A stretch of 64,000 nucleotides of DNA from Cellvibrionaceae bacterium (GTDB lineage: Bacteria > Pseudomonadota > Gammaproteobacteria > Pseudomonadales > Cellvibrionaceae), in the NCBI GenBank assembly GCA_021151695.1, contig JAGKWU010000005.1, positions 186,001 to 250,000 of the forward strand, read 5' to 3'. Below are positions 53,121 to 61,207 of the stretch, in pieces. The stretch's first letter is position 1; every line of letters begins with the position of its first letter. Below the pieces are notes generated by a model that saw only the letters and a list, made by a program, of their open reading frames with translations, was not told the origin of the DNA and did no database searches. A program made the translations under genes and the position numbers.

Positions 53121-53702
53121 CTGCCGCGCGATACGCGCCGCATCGACACGATTCGCTGCATTGAGTTTTGCGATAGCTTCTGATAAATAATTGCGTACAG
53201 TGCCTTCGGATAAATGCAAGGTGTTGGCAATTTCCGCCGTGGTTTTTCCTTCGGAGGCGAGGCGCAACGCGCGACGCTCTTTATCGTTGAGAGGATCGGT
53301 TTCGCCCAGGGCCATCATGGCCAGTTCGCCGTCGATTACGCGCTTGCCATCCATAATGCGATAAATCGCCTGGATCAATTGGTCCGAGGGCGCATCCTTT
53401 AATAAAAATCCTGATACACCCATATCAATGGCGCGGCGAATATAACCAGAGCGGCCGAAGGTAGTGATGATAATAATTTTGGTGGTGGACTGTTGCTGAA
53501 TTAAATATTGCGCCAGCTCCAGGCCAGAGCGGCCAGGCATTTCTATGTCGGTCAGCAAAATGTCGTAGCTGTTTTGTTTGAGCATCAACCAGGCTTTGTC
53601 GCCATCCTCGGCTTGGCTTACTTCAAAGTTGGGCTCCATGCTCAAAAGCGCTGCGAGTGCGCCGCGCACCATTGCCTGATCTTCTGCTAACAAAATTTTC
53701 AT
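53106..53702 (-). CDS. NarL/DesR-family response regulator
   Basis: 198 residues. Receiver domain with MKILLAEDQAMVRGAL and phospho-acceptor in DILLTDIEMPGRSGLE, followed by a LuxR-type helix-turn-helix (LASEGKTTAEIANTLHLSEGT, then VRNYLSEAIAKL). It lies 18 nt downstream of its DesK-like kinase. Regulators of this layout control membrane-lipid desaturases, transporters or efflux pumps in various bacteria; the target is unknown. Its gene converges with the STN receptor. Confidence 0.92.
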   Translation of the reverse strand: MKILLAEDQAMVRGALAALLSMEPNFEVSQAEDGDKAWLMLKQNSYDILLTDIEMPGRSGLELAQYLIQQQSTTKIIIITTFGRSGYIRRAIDMGVSGFLLKDAPSDQLIQAIYRIMDGKRVIDGELAMMALGETDPLNDKERRALRLASEGKTTAEIANTLHLSEGTVRNYLSEAIAKLNAANRVDAARIARQKGWI

Positions 53703-53720
53703 AATGATTAATCTGAGTAA

Positions 53721-54806
53721 TTAATTGGCCTGGGTTAATTCGGCGGTGGGCAAGGTGATATCAAAGCGCGCGCCGTTGGAAATTTGCGCACTTATATCGC
53801 CCGCCATTGAGTGTAAGCGTTCCTGAATGCCCTTGAGGCCGTTGCCCGGCACTATGGATTTGATGCAGCCATTGTCCTGCATGCTGATGACGAGATTATT
53901 GGCATCTTGTTGGAACGAAATCTGGCAGTGGTTGCCATTGCTGTGGCGCAGGATATTAGTGGTTAACTCAGTGAGGGCGAGAATCAACGCAGTTTCAGCG
54001 CGCGGGCTCAGGGTGGGGATATCGCCTGTCAGTTCTACTGCAAAGCCGTTTTGACGTAACTTGTCGCACAGTTGAATCACTTCCCCGGAGAGGCCGCGGT
54101 GTTTGTAGCCGGATACTGTCTGGCGCACAAGGCTCAGGCTTTCACGCGCAATCTTGTGCAGGTCGCTCAGGTGCTGGCTTACATCTTGGACCTTATCTTG
54201 TTTGAGCAGCTTTTCCGCCAGCTCGGCTTTCAATGCGATAGAGGAGAGTGTGTGGCCAAGAATGTCGTGTAGGTCGCGCGCAATGCGCTCGCGCTCGGCG
54301 ATGACCGCGAGTTGCTCAATCTCCTGGCGACTTTGCATCCAGTTCAATTGGGCGGCACCGCGGATGCGCTCGATATAACCCCAGAGGCTGATAGTCACCA
54401 TGCCGGATAAAGCGGGCAGGGCGAAGAAGGGTACGGCGTATTGCTGCTGGAAATGCAGCACCAGAATCATGATGGTCAAGCTGAGCAGCAGGGTGAGGTA
54501 GACGCGGGTGCTGTAGCTAAAGCCAATTAAAAACCCCACGTAAGAGAAAAAAGTACTGGAGCCAGGCGAAATAGGGGTCACGAACAGGGCCAAAACGATG
54601 ATAGCCAATACCGGTTTCCATACCCATTGCGGCTTGATTACCGTGGCTTTTAAATAAAGCACCACGAATGCCACGTAGGCGGCGAGTAAGAAGAGGGTTT
54701 GTTTAAAGCTGTAGTCTATGTAATAGATGGGAACAAAGTAGTAGAGGCTGAAAATCAGCCAGATCCAGGGTTTTTCGAGAAATAGGGGTGAGCGACAAGT
54801 GTTCAT
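53721..54806 (-). CDS. DesK-type sensor histidine kinase
   Basis: 361 residues from ATG 54806, which has TGAGG 5 nt upstream; a longer in-frame ATG at 54878 adds an improbable leader. Five or so membrane helices fill residues 15-155, a coiled-coil linker follows, and the HisKA_3 motif is ERERIARDLHDILGHTLSS with the phospho-histidine in DLHD. The HATPase end has LTELTTNILRHSNGNHCQI and GNGLKGIQERLHSMAG. Membrane-thickness or lipid-order sensing is known for DesK itself; here it is only a possibility. Confidence 0.9.
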   Translation of the reverse strand: MNTCRSPLFLEKPWIWLIFSLYYFVPIYYIDYSFKQTLFLLAAYVAFVVLYLKATVIKPQWVWKPVLAIIVLALFVTPISPGSSTFFSYVGFLIGFSYSTRVYLTLLLSLTIMILVLHFQQQYAVPFFALPALSGMVTISLWGYIERIRGAAQLNWMQSRQEIEQLAVIAERERIARDLHDILGHTLSSIALKAELAEKLLKQDKVQDVSQHLSDLHKIARESLSLVRQTVSGYKHRGLSGEVIQLCDKLRQNGFAVELTGDIPTLSPRAETALILALTELTTNILRHSNGNHCQISFQQDANNLVISMQDNGCIKSIVPGNGLKGIQERLHSMAGDISAQISNGARFDITLPTAELTQAN

Positions 54807-55152
54807 ACAAACCTCAGTAAATAATACCTGTACCGGTGCAGGGCGCCGGGCCGGCGGATTGACGAGCGCATCCCTCATGGTTGAATTCTACTATGAGGTA
54901 TCATTCCGCGTGTAACAGGTTGGATTATTTTGTCTTATGAATCCTGAGCCGGGCTAGGCATGAAAGTCACAAGCTAAAAGTGACAATTGTCAGTCAGCAG
55001 GAATAAATCGCCAGAAGATATTCGTCAAATTTTGCTGTGCACCGGTAAAAACCCGAGGTTTACACCGACAAAAAGTCAGGCCAAACGGGTTATACTCGCG
55101 CCGCCCTGGGGCTGCCTGAGCCCCATTAAGAAGATTGGTTGTTGGAGTTGTT

Positions 55153-55701
55153 ATGGAATCCTTTATTGAAAAGTTGTTATACCGTTCGCGCTGGATACTG
55201 GCGCCTATCTATTTAGGCTTGAGCCTGGCTGTATTGGCCCTGGGCATTAAGTTTTTCCAAGAGGTTTACCATCTGCTTGCACATATAGTGACTATGGGCG
55301 AAGCGGATATGGTGTTAATTATCCTGTCGTTGATTGATATTGCCATGGTGGGCGGCCTGCTCGTGATGGTGATGATGAGTGGCTACGAGAATTTCGTATC
55401 CCAGCTTAATGTTGATGAGGGTGAAGAGAAGCTCGGCTGGTTAGGTACGATGGACTCCTCCTCGCTGAAAGCCAAGATTGCCGCAACCATAGTGGCTATT
55501 TCTTCAATTCACTTGTTAAAGATGTTTATGGCGATTACTGGCCGAAAAGTCGTGGATGGCCAGGAAATTAATAGCGGTATCTTCACGCAATATCCACCAG
55601 AAACCGCTAACGATATTCTGATGTGGTACGTCATCATGCATATGACATTCGTTGTTTCTGCCTTTCTGATGGGCTATTTGGATACCAAAACCAAACACTA
55701 A
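55153..55701 (+). CDS. UPF0114 (YqhA) family membrane protein
   Basis: 182 residues from ATG 55153 (GGAG upstream), starting with the family's MESFIEKLLYRSRWILAPIY. Four membrane helices (about 17-40, 55-80, 108-125 and 145-165). The motif LLVMVMMSGYENFVSQL is typical. Function unknown in all known members. A weak hairpin terminator follows. It stands alone upstream of alkaline phosphatase. Confidence 0.85.
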   Translation: MESFIEKLLYRSRWILAPIYLGLSLAVLALGIKFFQEVYHLLAHIVTMGEADMVLIILSLIDIAMVGGLLVMVMMSGYENFVSQLNVDEGEEKLGWLGTMDSSSLKAKIAATIVAISSIHLLKMFMAITGRKVVDGQEINSGIFTQYPPETANDILMWYVIMHMTFVVSAFLMGYLDTKTKH

Positions 55702-55718
55702 GTATTTCGCCCCCTCCG

Positions 55719-55752
55719 GCTGCCGTCGCTCTTGATGGCAGCTGCGTTTTAA
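55719..55752 (+). terminator. Possible terminator after UPF0114 gene
   Basis: GCTGCC (55719-55724) pairs with GGCAGC (55737-55742), then GTTTT. Short stem and T-run. Confidence 0.4.
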
Positions 55753-55832
55753 AATCACTAGAATAGCCTCGACCTCCTGACTCAAGGTCAATACCACAAT
55801 TCCATAAAAATCACCGACAACAGGGCTGTTCC

Positions 55833-57194
55833 ATGAATCAACCACTTTTGGCGCGCGCGCTGCTTTCTCTCGGTTTTACGCTGAGCTTGACCTTGGCTTT
55901 CGCAGCGCAAGCAGCAGAGGAAACCGCACAAGCGCCAACAGAATCAACCAATATTATTTTTCTTGTGGGCGATGGCATGGGCGTGGCCTATACCAGTGCC
56001 TATCGCTACTTCCAAAATGACCCGGCAACGCCGTTGGTTGAAAGAACTATTTTCGATCAGTTGTTAGTCGGCTCAGCGTCAACCTATCCGGATGATCAAG
56101 GGCAGGTTACTGATTCCGCGGCGGCGGCTACGGCGCTGGCCACAGGCGTAAAAACGTTTAATGGTGCTATAGGTGTTAACAGCCAGCATCAACCACTGAC
56201 GACTATGTTGGATCGCGCAAAAGAATTGGGCTATCTCACCGGTATTGCAGTGACTTGCCAGGTTAACCATGCAACCCCCGCCGCGTTTGTTGCCCATGCC
56301 GATAGCCGCCAGAGTTACGATTCCATTGCTGACCAATATGTCGACCTGCGCATCAAAGACAAACCAAAAGTAGATTTGATATTGGGCGGCGGCCAGGAAT
56401 ATTTTGTGCGTAAGGATCGCAACCTGGTAAAAGAATTTGAAGCGCTGGGCTACAGCTATGAAGCAGATTTCAAGGATCTGGATAAGATTAAGAAATTGCC
56501 GGCACTTGGGCTATTTTCAAAAATGGGTATGGAGCCTGCGCTGGAGAGCAAATATCCGCTGCGTCTGGCGGACATGACCAAAAAATCCCTGGAGTTATTA
56601 TCCAAAAATAACAAACCCTTTTTGTTGATGCTGGAAGCCAGCCAGATTGATTGGTGCGGCCACGCCAACGATATAGCCTGCGCTATGGGCGAAATGCGCG
56701 ATATGGCAGCCACCATGGCCTTGATCAAAAACTTTATTGATCAACACCCCAATACTATCTTCGTCGCTACCGCCGATCATTCCACCGGTGGCCTCGCGCT
56801 GGGCACCAAAGGTGAATACCAGTGGGGTGCGGCTGTGGTGCGCAATATCAAAGCCACGGCACCCAACATAGCGCGCCGTCTACTTGCCAATAAAAATAAT
56901 TGGAAAGCGGAGTGGCAATCCTTAACGCAGCTTAAGCTTGCCGAGGATGAGCAAAAATATCTCGATGCGCTCATCACGCAATCCGATGAAAACAATAGCC
57001 AGGCGAGTCTGGATCAACTGAATAACCAGGTCCTGGCGTTGATTGATAAATATTCCTCAACGGGTTGGAGCACCAAAGGCCACACAGGTGAAGACGTGCA
57101 GATATTCAGTTACGGCAAAAACTCCACCCAGTTTGCCGGCTCCATGGATAATACCGATATCGCCAAAAAGCTCATCGGTTATCTCAAGCCTTAA
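55833..57194 (+). CDS. phoA: Alkaline phosphatase (PhoA family)
   Basis: 453 residues with signal peptide (ARALLSLGFTLSLTLAFAAQAA) for the periplasm. Metal and catalytic motifs are complete: IIFLVGDGMG (Asp ligand), the nucleophile serine in VTDSAAAATALATG, FLLMLEASQIDWCGHAND (Glu/Asp/His ligands), FVATADHSTGG and the late histidine in TKGHTGEDV. It hydrolyses phosphate monoesters to release phosphate. A Pho-box-like direct repeat was looked for upstream and not convincingly found. It supports the phosphorus theme of the 45-57 kb block. Confidence 0.93.
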   Translation: MNQPLLARALLSLGFTLSLTLAFAAQAAEETAQAPTESTNIIFLVGDGMGVAYTSAYRYFQNDPATPLVERTIFDQLLVGSASTYPDDQGQVTDSAAAATALATGVKTFNGAIGVNSQHQPLTTMLDRAKELGYLTGIAVTCQVNHATPAAFVAHADSRQSYDSIADQYVDLRIKDKPKVDLILGGGQEYFVRKDRNLVKEFEALGYSYEADFKDLDKIKKLPALGLFSKMGMEPALESKYPLRLADMTKKSLELLSKNNKPFLLMLEASQIDWCGHANDIACAMGEMRDMAATMALIKNFIDQHPNTIFVATADHSTGGLALGTKGEYQWGAAVVRNIKATAPNIARRLLANKNNWKAEWQSLTQLKLAEDEQKYLDALITQSDENNSQASLDQLNNQVLALIDKYSSTGWSTKGHTGEDVQIFSYGKNSTQFAGSMDNTDIAKKLIGYLKP

Positions 57195-57292
57195 GGATTA
57201 TTAATTAATGCAAAATTCCTGGGGATGATATTTGCCCCTGTGCTACAACATTCGTCTCGCCTGGCGCCGCCGGGCCCTGACGGATGATTGCC

Positions 57293-58270
57293 ATGAAACT
57301 CAATGTTCTTTTTGCTGTAAGTCTCGCCGCCGGTTTAGTAGCCTGCCAGCCGCAACAAATACATACGTCATCGCCGACAACACCTGCCAACACTCAGAAA
57401 TCAGTTGCACAGACATTTAAAACTGACGAGCAGCTGTTACGTAAAGATTTCGTCAGCGGCGTCGATCACGAATCCCACCAATATTTTCTCTATCTGCCGC
57501 GCGGCTATGCCGACCAACCGCAAAAGCGCTGGCCGATACTCCTGTTTCTGCACGGCAACGGCGAGCGTGGCAATGGCCGCGATGAGCTGGACTATGTGAT
57601 ATCCCATGGGCCTTTGTATGAAGCCTGGATTCAGAAAAAAGACCTGCCATTTATCATCATCTCGCCGCAGTTACCCATGTTTGGTATGGATAAAAAGGGT
57701 ATTCCGTATATCGATAACCGCACGCGCGCGCAAATTCCGCAGCGGCTTGCTGAGGGTGTTCCCGCTCGTGAAGCATTTCAAATCACGCAGGGGCCATTAG
57801 CACCAGCCCAGGCAGTACCTGATATGAGCAAAGTTCCACCACTGCTCCCGGTCGGATGGGAAATGGTTGAGCAGGATTTGTTGGATATGATCGCCAGTAC
57901 CCAGCGCGATTATCGTGTGGACACCAAGCGCACTTATCTCACAGGGTTGAGTTATGGCGGGTTTGGAACCTGGTATATGGCCAGCAAACATCCGGATCTT
58001 TTCGCCGCCATAATGCCGGTGGTTGGCTGGGGGCACCCGGATTTAATGGCACCTATTGCGCAACACCAGATACCCGTCTGGGCATTTGCCGGCGGTCGCG
58101 ACACGGGCGTAAATAAGAAGTTTTTCTACCCCGGTTTGAACAAGCTTGAGGCGCTTGGCGATAGGCAGGTCCGCTTTACCATTGAGGAAGATTTGGGCCA
58201 CGACACCTGGAAACGGGTCTATGCCCGTGACGACGTCTACCAATGGCTGCTGGGCTTCAGCACGCCTTGA
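57293..58270 (+). CDS. Lipoprotein alpha/beta hydrolase (esterase/peptidase-like)
   Basis: 325 residues from ATG 57293. The lipobox is AAGLVACQP. Oxyanion region RWPILLFLHGNGERGNG, nucleophile S in LTGLSYGGFGTWYMASKHP, acid in AFAGGRDTGVN and the C-terminal histidine in EEDLGHDTWKRVYA make a full Ser-Asp-His triad. The layout matches the predicted-peptidase/feruloyl-esterase-like group often exported by polysaccharide degraders. The substrate is open: phosphate-rich neighbours say nothing about it. Confidence 0.85.
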   Translation: MKLNVLFAVSLAAGLVACQPQQIHTSSPTTPANTQKSVAQTFKTDEQLLRKDFVSGVDHESHQYFLYLPRGYADQPQKRWPILLFLHGNGERGNGRDELDYVISHGPLYEAWIQKKDLPFIIISPQLPMFGMDKKGIPYIDNRTRAQIPQRLAEGVPAREAFQITQGPLAPAQAVPDMSKVPPLLPVGWEMVEQDLLDMIASTQRDYRVDTKRTYLTGLSYGGFGTWYMASKHPDLFAAIMPVVGWGHPDLMAPIAQHQIPVWAFAGGRDTGVNKKFFYPGLNKLEALGDRQVRFTIEEDLGHDTWKRVYARDDVYQWLLGFSTP

Positions 58271-58419
58271 TTCCCAAGTCCCCGCCGGCTACAGACTGTG
58301 GCCGGCCTCTCCCCTGATTCAGCCATCTTTAAAAAGCACTTTACAGCTCCATTAGCTTGAGCTAACTTAAGTGATATCTAAATGATATCAATAAGGCGCA
58401 ATTAAAAAAGGAGAAGGTT

Positions 58420-59277
58420 ATGCATCAAGAAGTCGATATCAACAGTAACTCGGGTTACGGCATGCTGGTGGTATTGCTGCTCGCCCAGATAGTGGCGGTG
58501 GTGGCGGTAATATTCATGCCTGGATTTCTTAAGGTGGCCGCTGGCTTGGCCAGTTTTGGCGTATTTGTTTGCTGGTGGGGCTTTTATCTGGTCAATCCCA
58601 ATCAAGGCAAGGTTATCCAGTTGTTTGGTCGCTATGTCGGGACTGATCGCAATACCGGCTTGCGCTGGGCTAATCCTTTTTATTCTCGCCAATCGGTGAG
58701 CTTGCGTGTGCGCAACTTCGAGAGCAGTCGCCTCAAAGTAAATGATGCCAATGGTAATCCCATCGAAATCGCTGCCGTGATTGTCTGGCGCGTAGTGGAT
58801 ACGGCAGAAGCCGTCTTCGAAGTGGACAGTTACGAAAACTATGTGACCATCCAGAGTGAGGCGGCTTTGCGCAACCTGGCCACCAGCTACCCCTATGAAC
58901 ACGATAAAGAGGATGAGCGTTTGTCACTGCGCAGCGACGCTAATGCCATCGCTAAAAAACTCTGTGCCGAAGTGCAGGATCGCCTGCAAAAAGCCGGCGT
59001 GGAAGTCTTGGAAGCGCGTTTGAGCCACTTGGCTTATGCACCTGAAATCGCGCAATCCATGCTGCAGCGCCAGCAGGCGAGTGCGGTCTTGGCAGCGCGC
59101 AAAATTATTGTGCAAGGTGCAGTGGGCATGGTGTCTGATGCACTTACCCAGCTGTCAGAGCAAGGTGTGGTGGAACTGGATAGCGAGCGCCGTGCCGCCA
59201 TGGTGAGCAACCTGTTGGTGGTGCTCTGCGGCGATCAGCAAGCCAAACCTGTGATTAACGCCGGTAGTATTTACTAA
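58420..59277 (+). CDS. SPFH/Band 7 domain membrane protein
   Basis: 285 residues. Two N-terminal hydrophobic stretches (about 10-30 and 36-55) anchor it, then the SPFH domain (LVNPNQGKVIQLFGRYVGT, VSLRVRNFESSRLKVND, AVIVWRVVDTAEAVFEVDSY) and a coiled C-terminal part (LSHLAYAPEIAQSMLQRQQA). Such proteins form oligomeric rings in membrane microdomains and often act with proteases. GGAGAAGG precedes the ATG. The next gene starts 1 nt after its stop, so it leads a three-gene operon (SPFH, RHH, DUF4177). Confidence 0.93.
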   Translation: MHQEVDINSNSGYGMLVVLLLAQIVAVVAVIFMPGFLKVAAGLASFGVFVCWWGFYLVNPNQGKVIQLFGRYVGTDRNTGLRWANPFYSRQSVSLRVRNFESSRLKVNDANGNPIEIAAVIVWRVVDTAEAVFEVDSYENYVTIQSEAALRNLATSYPYEHDKEDERLSLRSDANAIAKKLCAEVQDRLQKAGVEVLEARLSHLAYAPEIAQSMLQRQQASAVLAARKIIVQGAVGMVSDALTQLSEQGVVELDSERRAAMVSNLLVVLCGDQQAKPVINAGSIY

Positions 59278-59278
59278 G

Positions 59279-59488
59279 ATGTCCAAAAAAGCCTATCCAC
59301 TGCGGATTAACGAACAAGTTCTCGCCGCCTTACAGCGCTGGGCAGACGACGATTTGCGCAGCCTCAATGCGCAAATCGAATATCTGCTGCGCGATGCGCT
59401 GGTGAAAAGTGGACGAGTGAAACTGGTACAAAAAGTCGTGACTGAAGTTGAGCCAATCAGTGATGACGAGGCCGAGCAAAACGAATAA
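59279..59488 (+). CDS. Arc-type ribbon-helix-helix protein
   Basis: 69 residues with an RHH core: YPLRINEQVLAALQRWADDD (strand and helix A), then LRSLNAQIEYLLRDALVKSG (helix B, with the Arc-like S-x-N-x-x-I-E-x-L-L pattern). An acidic tail ends the protein. It begins 1 nt after the SPFH stop codon. It could be a DNA-binding autoregulator, or use the RHH fold to pair with the SPFH protein. No toxin partner is seen. Confidence 0.85.
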   Translation: MSKKAYPLRINEQVLAALQRWADDDLRSLNAQIEYLLRDALVKSGRVKLVQKVVTEVEPISDDEAEQNE

Positions 59489-59509
59489 AAATTTACAGGA
59501 GCGAAGTGT

Positions 59510-59686
59510 ATGCGATGGGAATACAAAGTTATCAAATACAGCAAACGCAATTTCTTTTCCGGCACTATTGACCCTGAAGCCTTTGAGGCAGAACTGAATA
59601 GTTACGGGCGCGAGGGCTGGGAGCTAGTGAGCGTTACCCAAAACCAGATGGCGATTGTAGTGGCAGTGCTCAAACGGGCACGTTAA
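59510..59686 (+). CDS. DUF4177-like small protein
   Basis: 58 residues from ATG 59510, preceded by ACAGGAGCG. It begins MRWEYKVIKYSKRNFFSGT and contains EAELNSYGREGWELVSV, the DUF4177 signature (a small beta-alpha-beta domain with GxxGWELVS). Function unknown. It is the last gene of the SPFH-RHH-DUF4177 operon and ends just before a perfect 40-bp palindromic terminator. Confidence 0.85.
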   Translation: MRWEYKVIKYSKRNFFSGTIDPEAFEAELNSYGREGWELVSVTQNQMAIVVAVLKRAR

Positions 59687-59704
59687 GGGATATTTGAACA
59701 CTTA

Positions 59705-59744
59705 CCCAATAAAAAACGCAGCCTAGGCTGCGTTTTTTATTGGG
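59705..59744. terminator. Perfect 40-bp palindromic bidirectional terminator
   Basis: The sequence reads identically on both strands across all 40 bases: a core ACGCAGCC-TA-GGCTGCGT flanked by A6/T6 and CCCAAT/ATTGGG. It separates the SPFH operon from the converging GntR gene. Confidence 0.92.
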
Positions 59745-59761
59745 CGATAACCTATCGCGAG

Positions 59762-60469
59762 TTACACAAAGTATTCCGGATGCTCCTGCGGAATTACCTT
59801 CAATACGTTGTACACATCTTTCAAGTGTACGCTCATAGCTTTGGCTGCCTTTTCGGGCACGCCGGATTTAATCGCTTTAATAATCGCTGTGTGTTGAGCC
59901 AATACGCGCTTGAATTGATCCTGCTCTTGCAGGCTCAGGCAACGCACGCGATCCATATGGGCTTTTTCAGCTTCGATCAACTGTGCGACGCGAGCATAGC
60001 TGGTACGGTTGGCCAATGCCTGGTGGAAATCGTCATCCAGCTTTTGAAACGCTAACGGATCGTTGTCATCAGCCGCTTCTTTTTGCAGTGCGATAATTTT
60101 TTCGCTCTCGGCAATGATGTCGTCACTCACATTCTCCGCCAGGTAAGACACTACCGATACTTCGATAGCTTCGCGGATAAAACGCGCTTCCAGGATTTTG
60201 TCCATGCTGAACTTGGTAACGTAAGTACCGCGCTGGGGCAGCACTTCTACAAAACCTATATTGGAGAGTTGGATTAAGGCCTCGCGCACCGGTGTGCGGC
60301 TTACGCCAAACTGATTGGCGAGGGCGGTTTCAGAAATCATCTGGCCGGGCAGCAAATCCATGCTGATGATGGCATCGCGTACAAAACCAAAGATTTGAAT
60401 GGCCGTGGGACGGTCAAACGAAAGCCCTTTGGCGTCGGGACGCAAAGTGATGATTGGCTGCTTGGCCAT
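59762..60469 (-). CDS. GntR-family transcriptional regulator (FadR/FCD subgroup)
   Basis: 235 residues from ATG 60469, preceded by AGGAGAA. The winged helix-turn-helix (about 20-85) has MISETALANQFGVSRTPVREAL and EVLPQRGTYVT. The C-terminal FCD domain (about 95-230) includes RFIREAIEVSVVSYLA, the DDDFHQALANRT stretch and HTAIIKAIKSG, whose Asp and His residues normally bind a metal and an organic-acid ligand. Regulators of this group sense lactate, 2-hydroxyglutarate, glucarate and similar acids. The YdiJ-like dehydrogenase nearby makes a hydroxy-acid ligand plausible. A palindrome at 60771 is a candidate operator. Confidence 0.9.
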   Translation of the reverse strand: MAKQPIITLRPDAKGLSFDRPTAIQIFGFVRDAIISMDLLPGQMISETALANQFGVSRTPVREALIQLSNIGFVEVLPQRGTYVTKFSMDKILEARFIREAIEVSVVSYLAENVSDDIIAESEKIIALQKEAADDNDPLAFQKLDDDFHQALANRTSYARVAQLIEAEKAHMDRVRCLSLQEQDQFKRVLAQHTAIIKAIKSGVPEKAAKAMSVHLKDVYNVLKVIPQEHPEYFV

Positions 60470-60770
60470 GAATTTCTCCTGAAAAAAACGATATTGACCT
60501 GAATGCCAGGATGCTGTGCCCGAAAAAAACAGGTTTTGCCGGGGTACAGGGCCAATGCTTTTTTTGTATGTGGTGCTTATAGGCTTGGCTAAAAGGAGTC
60601 GGCAATGGTTGATGTAGTAAATTGCGACAGTTCGACTCGGCGCGATGCTAATAGTTTCGCGGAGAAATGTACATATCTTACGAATAATAAGCTTGCAAGT
60701 AAAAACGTATTTGCTAGTAAAAATCAAAATGACTTTATCGTCCTCACGCCGCAAAAATTCTATACTTTGA
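60470..60770 (-). other. Long leader of the GntR gene with direct repeat
   Basis: Non-coding. AT-rich near 60660-60770, with an 18-nt-spaced direct repeat, TTGCAAGTAAAAA (60693-60705) and TTGCTAGTAAAAA (60711-60723). In-frame extension of the GntR ORF upstream lacks any coding look and any ribosome binding site. Confidence 0.5.
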
Positions 60771-60801
60771 TGTTGACGCACTAGTGTGCAACAAATAAGA
60801 T
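60771..60801 (+). promoter_or_regulatory. Rightward promoter overlapped by a dyad (candidate GntR operator)
   Basis: TTGACG (60773-60778), 17-nt spacer, TAAGAT (60796-60801). A near-palindrome TGTTGACGCACT / AGTGTGCAACA (60771-60793), centred on CTAG, covers the -35 and spacer. The GntR gene lies divergently 300 nt away, so autorepression and control of the rightward transcript are both possible. Confidence 0.55.
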
Positions 60802-60807
60802 GGGCTC

Positions 60808-61095
60808 ATTCCGATGTTATAGTCATTTTGACTTACTGTTGTGGTGAGGCGAAAATTTTCTGTGTGGCAGCGGTGAGATTACCGGCAAGCAATTTGTCTT
60901 GTTGTTATCTAACTATTTGTTTTAACAGGATTTTAGTGGCTCTGACGCTCGAGCGCTTAACGAGTGCTCAGACTGGTAGCCAGGAAAAAGATTGCAACTG
61001 CAGCTGGTGGAGAGTGCCTGTAAACGGGTGTTGGCTGCAGTTGGCGACCGGGTGTTTGGCCCTTTGCTAGCGAAGCTTCTTCGCTAGCTTTTTTT
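60808..61095 (+). ncRNA. Candidate structured non-coding RNA, about 288 nt
   Basis: Bounded by the promoter at 60773 and a perfect terminator at 61066-61095. No ORF with a ribosome binding site lies inside; the only long frame (from GTG 60786) starts before the predicted transcript. Stems visible: GAGCGCT/AGTGCTC (60951-60969), a perfect 10-bp CAACTGCAGC (60995-61004) with GCTGCAGTTG (61034-61043), and an inner CCTG/CGGG hairpin with TAAA loop. No known RNA family was recognised. Confidence 0.5.
61066..61095 (+). terminator. Perfect terminator with no annotated gene upstream
   Basis: GCTAGCGAAG (61066-61075), loop CTT, CTTCGCTAGC (61079-61088), then seven T. Confidence 0.92.
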
Positions 61096-61207
61096 GGCCG
61101 ATGCCGGTGCTGTTCCGGTGGGAACATTGGAATCGGATACATGCCAGCAAGACAGAGAAAGTGTTTGTAATATTGGTATTTCTCTTATTGCTGACTAGTA
61201 TTCAAGT

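Noticed and set aside
59279..59488. Antitoxin of a toxin-antitoxin pair
   Set aside because: The RHH protein has no toxin-like neighbour; the adjacent DUF4177-like protein and SPFH protein do not resemble known toxins.
60995..61043. CsrA/RsmA-titrating RNA (RsmY/Z type)
   Set aside because: GGA triplets are present (60928, 60983, 61009) but not in the ANGGA hairpin-loop context or number expected.
60786..61070. 94-codon ORF in the non-coding RNA region
   Set aside because: GTG start upstream of the predicted transcript start, no ribosome binding site, Cys/Trp-rich unlikely protein, and the underlying DNA shows RNA-like stems.
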